From positions 1-28,681 of IMG/VR virus record IMGVR_UViG_3300044953_000652: a stretch of DNA of 28,681 bases, one strand, 5' to 3'. Of this stretch, positions 6,443-13,261 are shown piece by piece (positions within the stretch are counted from its first letter, which is position 1; every line of letters starts with the position of its first letter). The position numbers and the translations under genes are program-made. Source of the stretch: a virus. The notes under the pieces were generated by a model. That model saw only the letters and a program-made list of their open reading frames with translations, had not been told where the DNA came from and searched no databases.

Positions 6443-7138
6443 TTATCGTATTTTTGGAAATAATGCGTCAGTGCAGAACAATTCCACGTCTGCTTCTGCC
6501 AAGCCCAAACTTTTCATCACTCTGGGTGTGTGCGGATTCTGTTGTTGGTTGTGGCAGTAATAATTCTGTGCTTCTATGGTGTCTGCTTCCTTGGCAGTGT
6601 GAGCATATTGTCCTATGCTGTCAAAATACACTTTTAAGTTGTTAACTGCAAGATTCACTATGGCTGTGGCTTCCTCATCGGTTTGCACATTGCCTGCGGC
6701 AATCATGCTGCCAGAAAATATGTTCAGTGCCCATTCAGGCAATTTTCTTCTCTTAGTGGGCACGAAATCTGCCACTGCCTGCTGATACCATTCTATCAGA
6801 GGATGTTTTTCTCCACCCGAACTGCGTGAAAAGTCATGAAATGCGCCGGTCATTTTGTGTTCTCCCGCGATCACATCAAATCCATAGATAGGACCATTGT
6901 TGTGCAGATGCGGAAATACACACACATGCATCATCCAGAGTCCTTTGGATTGTCTAGCATCCACCACATCTATATGACAACGACGACAGTGTTCGGTCTG
7001 CCACACTCTGTTGATCCAACCATTTTCAGGTTGATTGAATCTGCTCATGCCAGGTTCTTCAATCTCTTTGCCTCTTGAATTGAATTCAGTGATGATATTA
7101 TCCTTGCATTCTATAAGGATGTTCCAGATATTGCTCAT
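6443..7138 (-). CDS. pcyX: Ferredoxin-dependent bilin reductase, PcyX-like
   Basis: A 231-aa protein of the FDBR family (PcyA/PebS/PcyX). The core reads HVCVFP (71-76), then GPIYGFDVIAGE (82-93) and AFHDFS (99-104). H71 and D88 are 17 residues apart, the same spacing as the catalytic His88/Asp105 pair of PcyA, so I assign them by that match. PcyX, described from uncultured oceanic virus sequences, reduces biliverdin IX-alpha to phycoerythrobilin with reduced ferredoxin. The neighbour heme oxygenase (7315-7845) would make the biliverdin. No ferredoxin is seen here, so electrons would come from the host. PcyX rather than PebS is favoured by the non-cyanobacterial context, but only a phylogeny could settle it. 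Confidence 0.85.
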   Translation of the reverse strand: MSNIWNILIECKDNIITEFNSRGKEIEEPGMSRFNQPENGWINRVWQTEHCRRCHIDVVDARQSKGLWMMHVCVFPHLHNNGPIYGFDVIAGEHKMTGAFHDFSRSSGGEKHPLIEWYQQAVADFVPTKRRKLPEWALNIFSGSMIAAGNVQTDEEATAIVNLAVNNLKVYFDSIGQYAHTAKEADTIEAQNYYCHNQQQNPHTPRVMKSLGLAEADVELFCTDALFPKIR

Positions 7139-7139
7139 G

Positions 7140-7322
7140 CTAGTGTTCTTCTGGTAGACCTTTTAATTCTCTCACTCTATCTTTGAGTGTGTCTATGGTA
7201 GTGTAGATGTGACCTGTGTCGTGTTCTTGAATTTGAGTCTTGAAATAATCTATTTCGTCCTCCAACACTTTTATCTTGATAAGATTACCAGGAAAGTCCT
7301 TAAATTTTTTCTTCTTAGTCAT
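7140..7322 (-). CDS. 60-aa charged helical protein between heme oxygenase and bilin reductase
   Basis: The protein starts with a lysine-rich stretch (MTKKKKFKDFPGN) followed by two amphipathic helices (about residues 16-34 and 41-55). The start overlaps the heme oxygenase stop by 8 nt, and the stop is one base before the bilin reductase start, so the three genes are tightly coupled. No cysteines, so it is not a ferredoxin. A docking or chaperone role for bilin transfer is conceivable but unsupported. Confidence 0.6.
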   Translation of the reverse strand: MTKKKKFKDFPGNLIKIKVLEDEIDYFKTQIQEHDTGHIYTTIDTLKDRVRELKGLPEEH

Positions 7323-7845
7323 TGATCATTTCTTTAAATAAGGCAGTTGCAAAATCAAAACATTTTTTTGCTTCATCTGCCATGGAATCATTGATCTTGG
7401 ATCTGATAACTTCTTTGGCTGCGTTTATATCCGCAAAGTCAAACATTTTGCCCATGCCTGGCACTTTCTTGCGAATCATTTGCCCTCCAGACAGATCTCC
7501 CATGTGTCGCACATAGATATGTGCCATCAGTGCTTCTTTGTTGTCTTTGATGTTTTTTAAATGTGCTATGTATTGTTTTATGCTGGGTTTGACTTCTGGA
7601 GTAATCTTGTCCTGCCACAACTCCTTGAAATCTTCATAAATCTTAGGAGCTCTTCTCACATCAGGCATGTCGTTGAACAGTCCATGTGACATGGCCATAG
7701 CTTCCAACAGATCGTATGCTTGATGTTGATTGAATAAAAATTCTGCGTACAGCTTGGGTTCAATGCTGCCTGAAAACATCACCTTGACAAACTTCTGACG
7801 CTCGGCGTTTTTATGATGTTGCCAGGTGAGATCTTTGAGGCTCAT
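7315..7845 (-). CDS. hemO: Heme oxygenase
   Basis: A 176-aa, all-helical heme oxygenase. It opens heme to biliverdin IX-alpha, CO and Fe2+ with electrons from ferredoxin. The proximal heme ligand is H11 in the HxxAE context (HHKNAE). The distal helix carries GDLSGGQ (116-122), the flexible Gly-rich motif over the heme. Length is shorter than cyanobacterial HO1 and close to short phage and bacterial forms. It lies 2 nt after clpS and overlaps the 60-aa gene by 8 nt, forming an operon clpS-hemO-60 aa-pcyX. The released iron might also feed phage iron enzymes (RNR, 2OG oxygenase), which is inference. Confidence 0.92.
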   Translation of the reverse strand: MSLKDLTWQHHKNAERQKFVKVMFSGSIEPKLYAEFLFNQHQAYDLLEAMAMSHGLFNDMPDVRRAPKIYEDFKELWQDKITPEVKPSIKQYIAHLKNIKDNKEALMAHIYVRHMGDLSGGQMIRKKVPGMGKMFDFADINAAKEVIRSKINDSMADEAKKCFDFATALFKEMIND

Positions 7846-7847
7846 CT

Positions 7848-8150
7848 TTATTCCATTCTTACTTGAAGGGGGTATCCTCTGCTTCTGGATTCTTCTATGG
7901 CTTCTTTGGTTTTTTGTTCAGCCACTTCGAAACTGTATGATCCCACCACGCTGCTACCCTCGTTGTGTATCTTGAGTGTGATCTCCTTGGCTGACTCGTG
8001 TGAGTGTTTGAATATCTTTATCAATAGTTCTACCACAAAATCCACTGGTGTGATATCATCATTCAGCATTATGACCTTGACCGGCTGTGGTTCCAACACT
8101 ATCTGTTGAACTTTTTCATCAATTACCACATCTGTTTTGGATTTGCTCAT
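7848..8150 (-). CDS. clpS: ClpS adaptor (N-end rule)
   Basis: A 100-aa ClpS. The core runs from VKVIMLNDDITP (about 24-35), the substrate-pocket strand with the Asp pair, through ESAKEITLKIHNEG and VAEQKTKEAI to the C-terminal strand. ClpS binds the N-domain of ClpA, delivers N-degron substrates to ClpAP and, in E. coli, blocks ssrA-tagged substrate uptake by ClpAP. Here it accompanies a phage ClpP and a phage tmRNA. The ATG lies 9 nt after a GATAAATA late-type motif, so the leader would be only about 3 nt. It heads the bilin operon. Confidence 0.93.
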   Translation of the reverse strand: MSKSKTDVVIDEKVQQIVLEPQPVKVIMLNDDITPVDFVVELLIKIFKHSHESAKEITLKIHNEGSSVVGSYSFEVAEQKTKEAIEESRSRGYPLQVRME

Positions 8151-8158
8151 ATATTTTA

Positions 8159-8166
8159 TATTTATC
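8159..8166 (-). promoter_or_regulatory. T4-late-like promoter for clpS-bilin operon
   Basis: Minus-strand GATAAATA, 8 nt upstream of the clpS ATG. The predicted start (about 6 nt beyond the motif) falls at about 8153. The motif begins right after the hsp20 3' hairpin and shares its last G. Confidence 0.55.
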
Positions 8167-8189
8167 TAGGGCGTGTTGCCACGCCCTAG
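8166..8189 (-). terminator. Hairpin after hsp20
   Basis: Perfect 10-bp inverted repeat CTAGGGCGTG-loop-CACGCCCTAG, with a GCAA tetraloop on the minus strand, 9 nt past the hsp20 stop. No U-tract follows (ATAAATAT instead), so it could be a weak terminator or a 3'-end stabiliser. Confidence 0.55.
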
Positions 8190-8197
8190 AAATAATA

Positions 8198-8644
8198 TTA
8201 ACGGATTTCGATGGTTCTAAGTTTTTTAGATTCAGGCACTATTTTTTCCAGTGATATGGTCAAAAGACCATCCTTAAGCTCGGCGCCTTTGATCTCAATA
8301 TCATCAGCGATGGCAAACGATCTTTCAAAATATCTGCTGGCTATGCCTTTGTGTAGTATCTCACCATTGTCGTCTTTTGATTCTGTGGTCTCCAATCTTT
8401 TGGATTTCACAGTCAATTGACCTTCTTCCACAGTCACTTCAATGTCTTTCTTGTTGTAACCTGCAAGCGCCAATTCAATATTGAACTGATTTCTGCCAGT
8501 TTTTACTATATTGTATGGCGGATAGTTCACAGCAGGAGCCATTATATCTCCTTCAAACATTCTTTCAAAATGATCGAAGAAGTTATCAAAGCCCACTGTA
8601 ACGGGTCTCAGTTGATTAAAGATACTTAGTGCTCTATTATTCAT
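8198..8644 (-). CDS. Small heat-shock protein Hsp20 (IbpA-like)
   Basis: A 148-aa protein with an alpha-crystallin domain from about residue 43 to 135, including YNIVKTGRNQFNIELALAGY, the DIEVTVEEGQLTV strand pair and the conserved GLLTISLEKIVPE end. An IbpA-like N-terminal segment (NQLRPVTVGFDNFFDHFERMF) is present. Hsp20 holds unfolding proteins for refolding. Hsp20 genes are common in T4-like marine phages. It has an AAGGAG site, a 75-nt leader with two hairpins and a strong sigma70-type promoter, so it is probably transcribed alone and early. Confidence 0.95.
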   Translation of the reverse strand: MNNRALSIFNQLRPVTVGFDNFFDHFERMFEGDIMAPAVNYPPYNIVKTGRNQFNIELALAGYNKKDIEVTVEEGQLTVKSKRLETTESKDDNGEILHKGIASRYFERSFAIADDIEIKGAELKDGLLTISLEKIVPESKKLRTIEIR

Positions 8645-8670
8645 AGTTTTCTCCTTTTAAGCGAGTTGAG

Positions 8671-8718
8671 TATGAATCCCATATGGCAATTCATACAGTT
8701 GGGTCACACTATTGTGAC
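8671..8718 (-). promoter_or_regulatory. Two inverted repeats in the hsp20 leader
   Basis: GTCACA-N4-TGTGAC (8703-8718) lies immediately after the predicted transcription start (about 8719), so the mRNA would begin with a 6-bp hairpin. Alternatively the DNA palindrome is an operator. A second repeat, TATGAAT/ATTCATA (8671-8695), encloses CCATATGG. Both lie upstream of the AAGGAG site, which stays unpaired. Confidence 0.6.
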
Positions 8719-8725
8719 AAATATT

Positions 8726-8754
8726 AATATAGTGTTGATTGTGGCAAAAGTCAA
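8726..8754 (-). promoter_or_regulatory. sigma70-type promoter for hsp20
   Basis: Minus-strand TTGACT (8749-8754), 17-nt spacer, TATATT (8726-8731). The predicted start is at about 8719, giving a 75-nt leader. Confidence 0.8.
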
Positions 8755-8767
8755 GAGATTTTGGCAA

Positions 8768-9361
8768 TTATTTTTGTAAATTAAATTCCGTATTAAAACT
8801 CATAGATATGCGTGGCTGTTCGGATTGGTTGCTGTGCACAAAATGTTTCAGCCAGCTGGGAAATATCAGCAGCATGCCTGAGACCGGATGGTAGGTGGCC
8901 TTGTGGCTGGTGAATTGAGTGTATCGATCTAGATTGTTTGGTATGTAATACTGTGCTTCATCGCTCCTGTGAAATTCAATACTGCCCATGTTCTCATCTG
9001 GTATGTCTATGTAGTACACACCACTCAGCACACTGTGCTGATGGTTGTGCAGTGTGTTGTAGGATCCCTTGGGGTTCACGTTGAACCAAAAATTACAGAT
9101 GCGCAGTGGTGGAAGACTGCCTTGACGAGCACAGTCATTAACCATGGTGTTCAATGTCCTAATCAGATGCTCAACTTGTATGGGCCTGCTGGTGTCCAGC
9201 AAATAATCTTCGCTCTGCCAACCCAGTTGATTGGTGGCTGTTTTGCCTTTGTGTTTTTCTTTGGTCTCCAATATGTGTGCTCTAATGGCAGCATTGTCCA
9301 CTGAAGTCAGTGTGTCCTTCCAGACAATCTGTGGAAACCACAGGTCAGCTCTCATGGGCAT
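8768..9361 (-). CDS. 2OG-Fe(II) oxygenase family protein
   Basis: A 197-aa double-stranded beta-helix dioxygenase. The key strand reads LHNHQHSVLSGVYYID (104-119), with candidate iron ligands H105, H107 or H109. A second block, LLIFPSWLKHFVHSN (164-178), gives the distal ligand H173. RISMSFN (184-190) supplies R184 for 2-oxoglutarate. This matches the putative 2OG-Fe(II) oxygenase family found in many T4-like marine phages. Substrate unknown, with protein or nucleotide hydroxylation possible. An AAGGA site precedes the ATG, 3 nt after the upstream stop. Confidence 0.85.
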   Translation of the reverse strand: MPMRADLWFPQIVWKDTLTSVDNAAIRAHILETKEKHKGKTATNQLGWQSEDYLLDTSRPIQVEHLIRTLNTMVNDCARQGSLPPLRICNFWFNVNPKGSYNTLHNHQHSVLSGVYYIDIPDENMGSIEFHRSDEAQYYIPNNLDRYTQFTSHKATYHPVSGMLLIFPSWLKHFVHSNQSEQPRISMSFNTEFNLQK

Positions 9362-9364
9362 GGG

Positions 9365-9742
9365 TCAGTCCTTTTTGTTAATTTTTTCCATCAGTGAAGT
9401 TAGATCATATATCCTATTGGTATTCAACAAATGATAAGGCGCGGGATCATGCACACTGATGTAATGAGTGTTAGGCTTGCTTAAAATATATCCCAACAAC
9501 CAAAAATCTTTGCCCGTGTGACCGATGTCCAACAGTATGTGATGCACTGTGTTGCTCACTGTGATCAACCATTCATCGTTGTTAATAGAATTTTCATACA
9601 AATAAAGATTGATATCTTTTTTTAAATTCAACACTGCCTTGTTGAAATCTGATTTCACTGCATCACTGGGATTTATTAAAAGAACACTCACATTGGCATT
9701 GTGCAGTCTGTCAGGAGCTGTGATCAGATTAATTCTATTCAT
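9365..9742 (-). CDS. 125-aa hypothetical protein
   Basis: I prefer the ATG at 9742 to the TTG one codon earlier. The sequence has alternating strands and helices (VSVLLINPSD, INLYLYENSINNDEWLITVSN, HHILLDIGHT, FWLLGYILSK, THYISVHD). The order suggests a Rossmann-like alpha/beta fold, but no nucleotide-binding glycine motif is visible. It ends 3 nt before the 2OG oxygenase start and follows the large membrane protein, suggesting cotranscription. Function unknown. Confidence 0.65.
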   Translation of the reverse strand: MNRINLITAPDRLHNANVSVLLINPSDAVKSDFNKAVLNLKKDINLYLYENSINNDEWLITVSNTVHHILLDIGHTGKDFWLLGYILSKPNTHYISVHDPAPYHLLNTNRIYDLTSLMEKINKKD

Positions 9743-9759
9743 CAACAGTAGTTATGGAT

Positions 9760-11346
9760 TTATTTTTTTATGCGACTCCAGATTGATTCATCTGTCTGTT
9801 CTTCATTCTGAATGTAATCTTGGTTTATCGTTTTTCTTACTTGTTTCTGATCTTCCTTAATAATATAGCTTTTGGATTTATTTTCTTTGTCTTGCTCCAA
9901 TGCCTTTTCTGCCTCTTCCAACATTTGATTCCACTGTTCTACGGGCATGGGTGGCGCGATTGTCTCTTCTACCTCCCAAGGGAGACGATCAATGGCTCCT
10001 GACACATAGTTGAATCTCAATCTTTTGATGGTGTTTCTAGCATTGGTCTGAACACTTTTCCAAGCCTTGACTTTGTCTTTCTGCGCATTAAAATGCTGCA
10101 GTCTAGTTTTGTGTGCTTCTGTAACTATCTCCAATGTATCACCGTCTTCTGTGTCTATGATTTCGGGCGAGGTCGGTTGGATCAACTCTTCTGATTTTGT
10201 TCCCAATAATTTTGGCACGTTGGACAACGATAATTTGCTCAATTTTATTTCACCGCTCTTTTCTGGTTCCACAGGAGTGCTCTCTGTTGATGGCAATCGG
10301 ATCACCTTAGGGGTGGTTACTAATGTGCTCAGTTTATTGGAGTTAGAGTTTTTTTTTTTGAAAGAAAAGTTTTTAAACTTTTCTAATAATCTGCTTATGA
10401 TCGGAGTAGGATCGACGATGGGCGGTGTGTTGTTTCCACCACCTTGGTTGCCTCCGCCGGAATAACGTTGTGTGATACTCTGTTGGCCTGCTATCAACAG
10501 CAATACCGCCAATGGATCAAACACAATGATGATCAACACAATCACCCAACGCACTGCAATGTCGGTGTTGACCTTGTCCACCATGCCAAGATCCACAAAT
10601 AATTCCCCGATGTATTTGATCGGACCTATCTCGGCGTCCAGCTTGATTTGTGTGGTTTGCAAAGGTGCTCGCTGATTGATCAGCTGCTGGATCCTCTGCT
10701 GGCTGCGGGCTATCTGTGCCTCCGCCGCGGAGTTGTTGCCCTGGTTGGCAGTGGTCAACTGCCTGATCTCCCTATCTATGGCATCACGCTCGGCCTTCTG
10801 TTGGTTCTTCAATTCTATGCCCTTGGCCACCTTGTCGTTGAAGAAGGTGCTGGTGGCGCCCTGTGATGTGTAGGCCTCCACTTCTCGATCCAGTTGTTTG
10901 ATCTTGTCTCGCAGTTGGGCGATACGCTCACCCGCCCCACCGCCGCCGCCGGAGTTGCGTTTGATGATCTCCTGCTGGCGCTCGATCACGTCCTGCTCGG
11001 CCTTGATCTGGCTGTTGATGATCTGTATTTGTTGTGTGTTGCTGCTGGATACGGCACCTTGTTGTAGATGAGATTTAGATAAGAACCCAAACACTCCCAT
11101 GCTGGTGATCACCATCAGAATGAATATGGCTATGCTCATGTACCAGCGCATGTATCTGGCAGCATGATTCCAGTTTCGATACAACCAACTGGCCGTGACC
11201 AGTTTGGCAATCTCCAGAGTGACTCCCATAAATATGATGGGCACTGCGGCTCCCGAAAATATGGCCACTAGGCCTACCACCGAGAAATAGATTGCGGCTG
11301 AACTCAATGCAAATGCTGTCAATAAGGTGACTATGCCCAATAACAT
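9760..11346 (-). CDS. 528-aa membrane protein with coiled coil
   Basis: TM helices at about residues 3-24, 26-48, 68-90 and 266-286. Between TM3 and TM4 a long Gln/Lys/Glu-rich coiled coil (about 104-240) is broken by a Gly tract (133-138). The last 240 residues are soluble and hydrophilic, with a Gly/Asn/Pro linker (294-315). Membrane/coiled-coil proteins of this type recur in marine T4-like phages without a known role. The length of the hydrophilic C-terminus suggests a cytoplasmic binding partner. A GATAAATA promoter and an AAGGAT site lie just upstream, so expression is probably late. GC is visibly higher over the coiled coil than in the flanking genes. Confidence 0.8.
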   Translation of the reverse strand: MLLGIVTLLTAFALSSAAIYFSVVGLVAIFSGAAVPIIFMGVTLEIAKLVTASWLYRNWNHAARYMRWYMSIAIFILMVITSMGVFGFLSKSHLQQGAVSSSNTQQIQIINSQIKAEQDVIERQQEIIKRNSGGGGGAGERIAQLRDKIKQLDREVEAYTSQGATSTFFNDKVAKGIELKNQQKAERDAIDREIRQLTTANQGNNSAAEAQIARSQQRIQQLINQRAPLQTTQIKLDAEIGPIKYIGELFVDLGMVDKVNTDIAVRWVIVLIIIVFDPLAVLLLIAGQQSITQRYSGGGNQGGGNNTPPIVDPTPIISRLLEKFKNFSFKKKNSNSNKLSTLVTTPKVIRLPSTESTPVEPEKSGEIKLSKLSLSNVPKLLGTKSEELIQPTSPEIIDTEDGDTLEIVTEAHKTRLQHFNAQKDKVKAWKSVQTNARNTIKRLRFNYVSGAIDRLPWEVEETIAPPMPVEQWNQMLEEAEKALEQDKENKSKSYIIKEDQKQVRKTINQDYIQNEEQTDESIWSRIKK

Positions 11347-11367
11347 TTTTATATCCTTGTTAGGGTA

Positions 11368-11375
11368 TATTTATC
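11368..11375 (-). promoter_or_regulatory. T4-late-like promoter
   Basis: Minus-strand GATAAATA, 22 nt before the ATG at 11346. The predicted start at about 11362 leaves a 16-nt leader carrying AAGGAT. Confidence 0.65.
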
Positions 11376-11379
11376 TAAT

Positions 11380-11832
11380 TTATCTAATGAAACGCCAACC
11401 AGGATGTCCAACGTCCACACAGGCAGTCTCACTGAAACTGCGTTCTTTGCCTTTGTAAACTATTTGACTGAAAATCACTCTGCAATAGCCTGCGCCTTGG
11501 GGATAACTGCTGACTATTTTAACGTGACCCTGTGCTTGTGAATCTTTGCTGTACCAACTGGTCACCACGTCATGATCCAGATTATTCAATGCGAAATATA
11601 TGGCAGTTTTTTGTTTTTCTTTGTCCTCATCATTCAACATGTAATAATTGTATTTGAAAAAATTAACCAGGTAATTGGCACTGCTCATGTTCTTGCTGTA
11701 CACAGTCTCCACACTCTTGTAGGTGCTTTGGCTGTCCACTGCCACAGTGTGTGAAGCACACTGATTCAGCAGCAATAAACTAATTGCCAGAGTTAACGAT
11801 TTCCCAGCTGCCATCAAATTTTTGACAAACAT
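11380..11832 (-). CDS. Lipoprotein with C-terminal Cys motif
   Basis: I start it at the ATG at 11832, preceded by AGAGG. A hydrophobic signal (TLAISLLLLNQC) ends in a lipobox with C25, so it should be a lipid-anchored envelope protein. The C-terminal part has GYCRVIFSQIVYKG...ETACVD...GWRFIR. This C-R...G...A-C...W pattern resembles the end of 17-kDa surface-antigen-like proteins and is shared with the next gene. The 5' end overlaps that gene by 53 nt. It is last in a three-gene envelope operon. The role may be to alter the host surface, as many phage lipoproteins block superinfection, but this is inference. Confidence 0.75.
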   Translation of the reverse strand: MFVKNLMAAGKSLTLAISLLLLNQCASHTVAVDSQSTYKSVETVYSKNMSSANYLVNFFKYNYYMLNDEDKEKQKTAIYFALNNLDHDVVTSWYSKDSQAQGHVKIVSSYPQGAGYCRVIFSQIVYKGKERSFSETACVDVGHPGWRFIR

Positions 11833-12121
11833 AACCCCTCTTGTTGACCCACGATCCATTCAAATTAATTTCATACCAGAATTCTCTGCAGCTCTTGGCT
11901 ATACCGCTGTATTGAAGAAAGTCTTTGCGACCGTCATCACACACCAGTTTTTCCACCGAATCCTCTTTGAGGATATTGCCATTGACATCTTTCACAATCA
12001 CTGTTTCTGTTTTGAGATTACAGTATTGATTGCTCCATGGACCACCAGCTATTGCTGTGGCACACCATATCAACCCTAAGAACAAGGCTGTGGCTGCCAG
12101 TAGATATTCAAAACGGATCAT
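11780..12121 (-). CDS. Secreted 113-aa protein with CR...C...W motif
   Basis: The signal peptide (FEYLLAATALFLGLIWCATAIA) has a probable cleavage after residue 25. The mature part carries four cysteines (C34, C61, C78, C98), and its end reads CREFWYEINLNGSW...GYVCQKFDGSWEIV. This is the same C-R...G...C...W layout as the lipoprotein at 11380-11832 and as surface-antigen C-termini. It is probably periplasmic, with disulfides. The start is 1 nt after the stop of the upstream LPP20-like lipoprotein, so translation is coupled. Function unknown. Confidence 0.75.
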   Translation of the reverse strand: MIRFEYLLAATALFLGLIWCATAIAGGPWSNQYCNLKTETVIVKDVNGNILKEDSVEKLVCDDGRKDFLQYSGIAKSCREFWYEINLNGSWVNKRGYVCQKFDGSWEIVNSGN

Positions 12122-12122
12122 G

Positions 12123-12719
12123 TTATCTCGTTTTGTTTAATAACTTGTCGCTGGACTTTTCCAAATCACTGGTTTTGTTAAAACCAGAAAATAATTTGTT
12201 TTGTTTGTCCTGCTCGTATTTTTTTAAGATAGCATCCACATCTGCTTTGGAGATCTTAACCAGTATAAAACTTCTGTAATTGTTGATTTCAGGGTTGAAC
12301 ACAGTTAATTTCTTTTCCACAGCATAGGTTCTTAAAGATGTGTCTGATATGATGTTCACTATGAGATCTTGAGCTTCCACTCTTCCCACTGTTCTTTCAG
12401 CATTACCAGTTTCATCCAATTTATAAGTGGTTTTGTTGTTGACTTCTCCCACCACTCTATCCACTATCTTTGCTTTGGCTTTGATCAAGGCCTTTTTGTA
12501 AGACATTTCCATATCTGGTGACACATCTGATCCCACAGCATAGAACATACCTTCTTTGTTCCATAACCATCCTTCTGATCCCGTGTCAGCATGATTCAAA
12601 TACCAAGCTGGAACTTGTTTAGCATCTGTGCTTTCCACAGGCAGCTTTACCATCCTGTTTGCACAGGCACTCAGTAAACCAGCCAGCAGAATCACGATGG
12701 CTACTTTTGAGCCTATCAT
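12123..12719 (-). CDS. LPP20-like lipoprotein
   Basis: A 198-aa protein starting at the ATG at 12719 behind a strong AGGAGG. A longer reading to 12944 would contain the promoter. The signal VAIVILLAGLLSAC has lipobox LLSAC with C19. The body has GMFYAVGSDV...YKKALIKAKAKIVDRVVGEV and a repeating strand/helix layout typical of LPP20-type lipoproteins. It is first in the three-gene envelope operon with a near-consensus sigma70 promoter, so it should be expressed early. Candidate roles are superinfection exclusion or envelope stabilisation, neither proven. Confidence 0.8.
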   Translation of the reverse strand: MIGSKVAIVILLAGLLSACANRMVKLPVESTDAKQVPAWYLNHADTGSEGWLWNKEGMFYAVGSDVSPDMEMSYKKALIKAKAKIVDRVVGEVNNKTTYKLDETGNAERTVGRVEAQDLIVNIISDTSLRTYAVEKKLTVFNPEINNYRSFILVKISKADVDAILKKYEQDKQNKLFSGFNKTSDLEKSSDKLLNKTR

Positions 12720-12761
12720 TTTGCCTCCTTTGTGTGTTGACGCATTTTTGCTCATGTGTTC

Positions 12762-12790
12762 ATTATATGCGAAATGACAACATAAGTCAA
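12762..12790 (-). promoter_or_regulatory. sigma70 promoter for the envelope operon
   Basis: Minus-strand TTGACT (12785-12790), 17 nt, TATAAT (12762-12767). The predicted start is at about 12755, with a 36-nt leader containing AGGAGG. One of the strongest promoters in the window. Confidence 0.85.
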
Positions 12791-12822
12791 TCACTGTTGC
12801 CAAAAAATTAACCGCACAATTG

Positions 12823-12851
12823 TTGACTTTTGCTGACAATGTAACCAAAAT
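12823..12851 (+). promoter_or_regulatory. Possible divergent sigma70-type promoter
   Basis: Plus-strand TTGACT (12823-12828), 17 nt, CAAAAT (12846-12851). It lies back to back with the envelope promoter and could serve the plus-strand gene at 12915 with a leader of about 57 nt. The -10 box is weak. Confidence 0.45.
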
Positions 12852-12914
12852 TTTTTTTGGCGCAAAATAGCAACACTTTATCATGGTCATCGCAACTTTA
12901 AATAATTTGAGCAA

Positions 12915-13205
12915 ATGGCTAGAAAAAAAGGAATACCCAAGCATGAATCAGTGTGGAGATCAGTGCGAAGACGAGCACCCAAGGTGCCTGACATCACCTG
13001 TCCTGCCATAGAAGATGTGATCAAAAGATTGGACACACTCAGCAACACCACCAAACGACTGACCACGGCCCAAAACAAAATATTGACGGGCAAATTGGAA
13101 AAACTACGCAGGGCCAACGAACAGTTGCGTGCAAGCGGCCAATATTGGCACGATGCCTGTCAATCTGTGATTGAAAAACACATCAGAAAAAAAACCAATA
13201 AGTGA
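12915..13205 (+). CDS. 96-aa basic coiled-coil protein
   Basis: The protein has a basic N-terminus (MARKKGIPKHESVWRSVRRRAP), a short CPAIEDVI segment and then a long amphipathic helix (about residues 32-72) rich in Lys, Leu and Asn. It is the first gene of the plus-strand island that also holds the holin, so a lysis-related or regulatory role is possible. Coding is supported by the 291-nt open frame and protein-like composition. No strong Shine-Dalgarno is seen, and no family is recognised. Confidence 0.6.
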   Translation: MARKKGIPKHESVWRSVRRRAPKVPDITCPAIEDVIKRLDTLSNTTKRLTTAQNKILTGKLEKLRRANEQLRASGQYWHDACQSVIEKHIRKKTNK

Positions 13206-13227
13206 TAGTTTAATTCCTAACATTTTG

Positions 13228-13235
13228 GATAAATA
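13228..13235 (+). promoter_or_regulatory. T4-late-like promoter for holin
   Basis: Plus-strand GATAAATA, 26 nt before the ATG at 13262. The predicted start is at about 13241. Late timing suits lysis genes. Confidence 0.65.
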
Positions 13236-13261
13236 TATTGGTACATAACTAAACTATTACT

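Noticed and set aside
8671-8695. ROSE-type RNA thermometer in the hsp20 leader
   Set aside because: The repeat lies well upstream of the AAGGAG site and does not pair with it, so translation would not be masked.
10067-10873. Plus-strand open frames opposite the 528-aa coiled-coil gene
   Set aside because: They are antisense shadows of the high-GC, Gln/Lys-rich coding sequence.
12720-12944. Longer reading of the LPP20-like lipoprotein
   Set aside because: It would contain the TTGACT/TATAAT promoter. AGGAGG directly precedes the ATG at 12719, and only that start yields a normal lipoprotein signal.
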